Positions 57,563-64,000 of a stretch of DNA of 64,000 nt are shown here, in pieces. The notes under the pieces are model-generated. The model did not search any database. It had not been told where the DNA came from and saw nothing but the letters and a program-made list of their open reading frames with translations. Source of the DNA: UBA6918 sp040754425 (GTDB lineage Bacteria; Pseudomonadota; Gammaproteobacteria; Burkholderiales; Thiobacillaceae); contig JBFMCR010000016.1 of the NCBI GenBank assembly GCA_040754425.1, forward strand, positions 1 to 64,000. Direction: 5' to 3'. A program made the position numbers and the translations under genes. Within the stretch, counting starts at the first letter, position 1. The number at the start of each line of letters is the position of its first letter.

Positions 57563-59014
57563 ATGAGTTCCCCCGTACTGCGCCGCGTCGTGGTTGCCCT
57601 GAGCGGCGCCTTGCTGCTTACGCACTGTGCGCAGAATCCGGTTACCGGGGGCACGGATTTCGTGCTCATGTCCGAGCAACAGGAAATCCAGCAGGGTGCC
57701 CAGGCGCACAAGGACGTGTTGCGGGAATACGGCCGGGTGGACGACAAGCGGCTGCAGGCCTATGTCAATCGCGTCGGCAAGCGGCTGGCGGCGAAAAGCC
57801 ACCGTGCCAATCTCGACTGGCATTTCACCGTGGTCGACAGCCCGCAGGTCAATGCCTTCGCCCTGCCGGGCGGCTATGTCTACATCACCCGCGGCATCAT
57901 GGCCTACCTCAATTCCGAAGCCGAGCTCGCCGGCGTGATCGGCCACGAAATCGGCCATGTCACCGCGCGCCACGGCGTGCGCCAGCAAAGTGCCGCCACC
58001 GTGGTGGGACTGGGTGCGATTCTCGGCTCGGTGCTGGTGCCGGGCCTGGACAGTCAGGCCGGCTCCTCGCTGCTGCAGGCCATTGGCCAGTCACTGGTGG
58101 CGGGCTATGGCCGCGAACATGAATTGGAGGCCGACCGTCTGGGCGCAGAATATCTCGCCCGGACCGGCTACAACCCGCAGGCCATGGTGGAAGTCATCGG
58201 CGTGCTGAAAAACCAGGAGTTGTACGACATCGAGCTGGCCAGGCAGGAAGGCCGCGAACCGCGCCGCTATCACGGCTTGTTCGACACCCATCCCAGCAAT
58301 GACGTCCGCCTCCAGCAAGTGGTGGAGGAAGCCAACAAATACCGCGTGGCAAGGCCGCTGGAAAACCGCGAGGCCTATCTGGAGGTGATGGATGGCGTCT
58401 ATTTCGGCGACAGCCCCGACCAGGGCGTGATCCGCCACAATGCCCTGCTGCACCAAAAACTCGGCATCGCCGTGCAGTTTCCGCGCGGCTGGCGGGTGCA
58501 GAACCAGCCGGAGCGCGTGGTTGCCGTCAACACGGAGGGCAACGCACTGGTGGAGTTGCGCGCCGGCCCGAAGAACGCACGGCCCATGGCTGCCTTGCGC
58601 AAGGAACTCAGGCTCGACCCCGGGGCGCGCTATGAATCCGGCAGAATCAACGGCAACCCGGCCGCCTTTGCGGCAGGCACGCTGCAAGGCAAGCCGGTGC
58701 TGGCGGCGGCCATCAGCCACGGTGGCAACCAGTACTTCATGGCTGCGCTGGCGCGGGATGCCAGGACCTATCTTCAGTACCGCAATGTAATGCGGGCCGC
58801 GATCAACAGTTTTCATTCGCTCGACGCGGAAGAGCGCAAGCTGGCCAAGCCGCATGTCATCCGCGTGATCGAAGCCAAGCCGGGCACGAGCATGGCACAA
58901 CTCGCGGCCCGCTCACCGCTCGGCAGGAGCGCCGAGGCGCAGTTGCGGCTCATGAACGACCTCTTTCCCGCAGGCGAACCCCGGCCCGGGCAGATGATCA
59001 AGGTCGTCGAGTGA
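57563..59014 (+). CDS. M48 family metalloprotease with C-terminal LysM-like domain
   Basis: A 483-residue envelope protease. The N-terminal signal MSSPVLRRVVVALSGALLLTHC could be a lipoprotein signal, but the residue before the Cys is His, which is unusual. The catalytic HEIGH is at 128-132 and the third zinc ligand in REHELEADRLG. The C-terminal 45 residues (VIEAKPGTSMAQLAARSPLG...MNDLFPAGEPRPGQMIKVVE) look like a LysM-type fold seen in one M48 subfamily. It is distinct from the shorter M48 gene at 1857. It overlaps the following membrane protein gene. Confidence 0.9.
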   Translation: MSSPVLRRVVVALSGALLLTHCAQNPVTGGTDFVLMSEQQEIQQGAQAHKDVLREYGRVDDKRLQAYVNRVGKRLAAKSHRANLDWHFTVVDSPQVNAFALPGGYVYITRGIMAYLNSEAELAGVIGHEIGHVTARHGVRQQSAATVVGLGAILGSVLVPGLDSQAGSSLLQAIGQSLVAGYGREHELEADRLGAEYLARTGYNPQAMVEVIGVLKNQELYDIELARQEGREPRRYHGLFDTHPSNDVRLQQVVEEANKYRVARPLENREAYLEVMDGVYFGDSPDQGVIRHNALLHQKLGIAVQFPRGWRVQNQPERVVAVNTEGNALVELRAGPKNARPMAALRKELRLDPGARYESGRINGNPAAFAAGTLQGKPVLAAAISHGGNQYFMAALARDARTYLQYRNVMRAAINSFHSLDAEERKLAKPHVIRVIEAKPGTSMAQLAARSPLGRSAEAQLRLMNDLFPAGEPRPGQMIKVVE

Positions 59015-60609
59015 TGCGCAGTGCTTCCTGGCTCATCGGGCTTTGTTTCATCTGGCTGCTGGCCGGCCTGATCGGGCACGTGCCCTGGAAGGGGCCGGAT
59101 GCGGAAACCTTCGCGCTCCTGCTGCAAGTGCGCGAGGATGGCGACTGGCTGTTTCCGCCTTCGCAAGTCGGTAGCCATTCCCTGCCGCAGCTTTATCTTT
59201 GGCTGGCGCAGGGTCTGGGCGTGGTGCTGTCCCCGCTTTTGCCCCTGCACGATGCGGCGCGGCTTGCCAGCGGCGTCTTCGTCGGCATTACGCTGTGGCT
59301 GGTGGCGCTGACTGCGCGCAGGCTTTACGGCGCCAATGCGGTATGGCCCGCAGTGCTGGCGCTGATGGGCAGCATGGGCCTTTTGGTGCCGGCGCACGAA
59401 ACCAATCCCTATGTCGCGCAACTGGCCGCGGTCGCGCTGTTCGCCTACGGGCTTGCGCGCATGCTGGAAGAGCCCCTGCGCGGCGGCGGGCTTGCCGGCC
59501 TGGGCCTGGCGGCACTGTTTCTGGCCGGTGCCTGGCTGCCCGCGCTGGCGTTGGCCTTGGCTCTCTTGCTGCTGCCGGTCTTGCTGCCGAGCTGGCGCAC
59601 CTCCCTGCGCGTGGGCGGCTCCTGGTTTGCGTTGACCGGCGCCTTCGCCGTGTACGGCATGTGGCTGCTGTCGGTACAGGCGCATCATCCCCAACGCCTG
59701 GCCTACTGGTGGCAGCATGCCGCGCTGGGACAGACGGTTTTCGCGATGGCGGAAAACGCCCGCTACAGCCCGTTGTATTTCCTCAATGCCCTGGCCTGGT
59801 TCGCCTGGCCCGCCTGGCTGCTCGCGGGCTGGGCGGTGTACCGCCTGCGGCGTGAAGGCTGGGATTCGGTCAGGCTGTGGCTGCCGCTGGGCATCTTCGT
59901 CGTCGCCCTCGTCGCCCTCAGCCTGTACACCGGCAGCGAGCAGATCCAGAGCATCATCCTGCTGCCGGCGCTTGCCCTGCTGGCGGGGGCGGGCCTGGGC
60001 GAACTCAAGCGCGGCGCGGCCAATGCCCTGCTGTGGTTCTCGCTCATGGTCTTCAGTTTCTTCGCGCTGGTGTTCTGGGTGTACTGGGCCGCCTTTGATC
60101 TCGGCTGGCCGGCGCAGCTTGCCAGGCGCCTTTCCAGGCTGGGCATGCAAAGCCAGGGCCTGAGACCCTGGGCGCTGGGCTTGGGGCTGCTTGCAACCTT
60201 TGCCTGGATTGCCTGGCTGGTCTGGCTGTGGCGCCAGCCGCGTGCGCCGCAGCGGGCCATCGTGGTGTGGACGGCGGGCGTGACTTTCGTGTGGTGCCTG
60301 TTGCTCGCCCTGTTCATGCGCCCGCTGGATGCGCGCCTTGGCTACGAGCGCGTGGCGCGGGAAATCGGACGGCACGTTCCCGCCGCGGACTGTGTCGCGT
60401 CGCAGGACGTGGATCCCGTGCAGCGGCGGCTTTTCGCCTACCACGGCGGCCTCGACTTGCGTCCTCATGTCCTGACCGACTGCGCATGGCTGCTGGTCAT
60501 GCAAAAGAACCAGACCGCATCGCCTGGCCCCGGCTGGACGGCGCAATGGGAAGGCGGGCGGCCCGGCGAACGCAGCGAGCGCTTCATACTTTATCGGCGC
60601 CGGCCCTGA
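59014..60609 (+). CDS. ArnT/GT39-like membrane glycosyltransferase family protein
   Basis: A protein of about 531 residues with ten or more hydrophobic spans and a soluble C-terminal tail. The N-terminal WKGPDAETFALLLQVREDGDWLFP has the acidic loop typical of dolichyl-phosphate-mannose/ArnT-type transferases (GT-C fold), and HSLPQLYLWLAQGLG follows as in that family. It would use a lipid-linked sugar donor in the inner membrane; donor and acceptor are unknown. The ATG at 59014 overlaps the protease stop (TGATG). Confidence 0.75.
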   Translation: MRSASWLIGLCFIWLLAGLIGHVPWKGPDAETFALLLQVREDGDWLFPPSQVGSHSLPQLYLWLAQGLGVVLSPLLPLHDAARLASGVFVGITLWLVALTARRLYGANAVWPAVLALMGSMGLLVPAHETNPYVAQLAAVALFAYGLARMLEEPLRGGGLAGLGLAALFLAGAWLPALALALALLLLPVLLPSWRTSLRVGGSWFALTGAFAVYGMWLLSVQAHHPQRLAYWWQHAALGQTVFAMAENARYSPLYFLNALAWFAWPAWLLAGWAVYRLRREGWDSVRLWLPLGIFVVALVALSLYTGSEQIQSIILLPALALLAGAGLGELKRGAANALLWFSLMVFSFFALVFWVYWAAFDLGWPAQLARRLSRLGMQSQGLRPWALGLGLLATFAWIAWLVWLWRQPRAPQRAIVVWTAGVTFVWCLLLALFMRPLDARLGYERVAREIGRHVPAADCVASQDVDPVQRRLFAYHGGLDLRPHVLTDCAWLLVMQKNQTASPGPGWTAQWEGGRPGERSERFILYRRRP

Positions 60610-60610
60610 C

Positions 60611-61188
60611 ATGGCGGACGCGCCCATCAGCGGACTGATCCTGGCGGGCGGCCAGGGCAGCCGCATGGGCGGGCGCGACAAGGGCCTGGTGGCGTATCAG
60701 GGCCGCGCCCTGGTCGATCATGTGATCGCGCGCATTGCGCCGCAGGTCGACGAACTGTTCATTTCCGCCAATCGCAACCTCGACGATTACGCGCAGCGCG
60801 GTTATCGCGTCATCCCCGATCCCCTGCCGGATTTCCAGGGCCCGCTCGCCGGCGTGCTGGCCGGGCTGCGCGCGGCCGGCCACCCATGGATGCTGATCGT
60901 GCCCTGCGACATGCCCCGACTGCCGCGCGATCTGGCCGCGCGCCTGCTGGCGGCGCGCGCGCAGCGGCCCGTCGTCATCGCCGAGGATGGGGTGCGCTGC
61001 CATCCTGCCGTCATGCTCATGCGCACCGACCTGACGGAGGCGCTCGAAGCCTATCTTGCCAGCGGCAGGCGCTCGGTGCACGGCTTTCAGGAAAGCGCGG
61101 GTTTTGCGCGGGCGCGCTTCGAGGCGGCGGAAATGGCCAACATCAACAGCCTGTCTGACACCGGGCTTTGCCAGCCCGGAGATTTCAC

Positions 61189-61192
<4 letters not shown>
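60611..61192 (+). CDS. mobA: molybdenum cofactor guanylyltransferase MobA
   Basis: A 193-residue enzyme that adds GMP to molybdopterin. The nucleotide-binding start is GLILAGGQGSRMGGRDKGL, then ISANRNLDDY, DPLPDFQGPLAGVLAGLR and VPCDMPRLP; it ends FAEAEMANIN-like (EAAEMANINSLSD), all family features. It starts one base after the upstream stop. It converges with priA, overlapping by four bases. Confidence 0.95.
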
Positions 61193-63360
<2,168 letters not shown>

Positions 63361-63669
63361 GGCGGGCGGTGGATAATGTACTTTGGTTAACCGGGAAAGT
63401 TGCGGTTATTTCGTGAAGTTTGTGCTAAATGCTTATGATTAATAAAGGTTTTGGGGTTGTCCACGGAATCTGTGGATAATTTTGTGGATCAAGGCTTGCT
63501 TTTGCCCGCAGAGGGCGTAAATACGCCATCGTGACGATTCGGTTAAAAAACGGGCAAAGAGAAAGCGTATTTAAAAACAATCACTTGCAGATTTCATAAA
63601 ACCGTCACAAAACTTGAACTCGAGTGTCATCCCAGGCACGTTTAGTGTGCATAAGTAAGAACTAATGCG
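63361..63669. other. AT-rich spacer with a cluster of DnaA-box-like sites (origin-like)
   Basis: This 309-base gap between hemE and priA has no credible gene. It contains TGTGGATAA at 63471-63479 (perfect DnaA box), TGTGGATCA at 63483-63491 (8 of 9), GGTGGATAA at 63368-63376 (8 of 9) and TTGTCCACG at 63457-63465 (7 of 9, opposite orientation). These are followed by AT-rich stretches (for example TATTTAAAAACAATCA and ATTTCATAAAACC). It must also hold the priA promoter. The combination resembles a replication origin; this is inference. Confidence 0.5.
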
Positions 63670-64000
63670 TTAACTGGCATGATATTTGGGACTGATTTTT
63701 CTTACTGTATTGAGCAGTAAGCCCACACTCTCGGGCGGGGTGAACTGGTTGATGCCGTGGCCGAGATTGAACACATGGCCCGTGCCGTGGCCGTAGCTTT
63801 CCAGGGCGAACTCGACTTCGCCCACGATGGCTTCCGTGCTGCCCATCAGGCACAGCGGATCCACGTTGCCCTGCAGCGCCACCTTGTCGCCCACCCGTTT
63901 GCGCGCATCGCCGAGGTCGACGGTCCAGTCCAGGCCCAGTGCGTCGCAGCCGGTGGCGGCCATGTCCTCCAGCCACAGCCCGCCGCCCTTGGTGAAGAGC
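63670..64000 (-). CDS. hemE: uroporphyrinogen decarboxylase, C-terminal part
   Basis: The last 109 codons of hemE; the gene continues past the right edge. The sequence LFTKGGGLWLEDMAATGCDALGLDWTVDLGDARKRVGDKVALQGNVDP and SYGHGTGHVFNLGHGINQFTPPESV is characteristic of HemE, including the GHGI signature near the active-site His. It decarboxylates uroporphyrinogen III to coproporphyrinogen III in heme synthesis. Confidence 0.93.
   Translation of the reverse strand, partial: LFTKGGGLWLEDMAATGCDALGLDWTVDLGDARKRVGDKVALQGNVDPLCLMGSTEAIVGEVEFALESYGHGTGHVFNLGHGINQFTPPESVGLLLNTVRKISPKYHAS

Overview
The window is a GC-rich, densely packed bacterial chromosome segment whose gene content and order point to a betaproteobacterium. 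The evidence is the block mnmE-yidC-yidD-rnpA-rpmH-dnaA-dnaN-gyrB, the order def-fmt-htpX-rsmB-DUF4390-ntrY-ntrX, and the neighbours trkA/trkH, addB/addA, fdxA, rho, priA and hemE. The lineage is inferred from synteny and protein family resemblance; no 16S gene is present. No tRNA, rRNA or CRISPR array was recognised.

Layout. 1-3.5 kb: the end of a 5-oxoprolinase locus (pxpC, pxpB), a parS-like centromere site and a three-gene exported-protein operon with an M48 peptidase. 3.5-12.9 kb: the dnaA neighbourhood, with tRNA modification, membrane insertase, RNase P protein, L34, replication initiator, sliding clamp and gyrase B. 12.9-13.6 kb: remnants of a HEPN/MNT toxin-antitoxin pair. 13.8-19.2 kb: a complete phosphite uptake and oxidation cluster (ptxABCDE) followed by a class III-like polyphosphate kinase 2. 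19.3-29 kb: housekeeping genes (rsuA, OmpA-type porin, topA, smg, dprA, LysM protein, def, fmt).

29.0-32.3 kb is the clear accessory insertion, sitting between fmt and htpX, which are normally close. It carries an attI-like site, two integron attC sites, a gene cassette with a DUF262 protein plus a HEPN-type putative ribonuclease, and then a Phd/VapC toxin-antitoxin pair. No integrase gene is visible, so it resembles a small integrase-less attC cluster. The DUF262-HEPN cassette is the best candidate here for a poorly described defence-like system.

32.5-45 kb: htpX with a heat-shock-type promoter, rsmB, the NtrY/NtrX two-component system (NtrX has a degenerate AAA+ domain), the Trk potassium system, YggX, PhoU with a Pho box, and a Nudix/ThiE-like fusion. 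45-54 kb: a long leftward run with argJ, several small proteins, AddA/AddB recombination enzymes and ferredoxin. 54-61 kb: trxA, rho, small envelope proteins, L31, a second M48 protease, a membrane glycosyltransferase and mobA. 61-64 kb: priA and the end of hemE, separated by an AT-rich spacer with four DnaA-box-like 9-mers.

Two themes cut across the regions. First, phosphorus: the ptx operon, PPK2, PhoU and two Pho-box-like sites suggest adaptation to scarce or reduced phosphorus. Second, several classes of dispersed inverted repeats fill intergenic spaces; copies have entered coding sequence in fmt and at the start of the Nudix gene.
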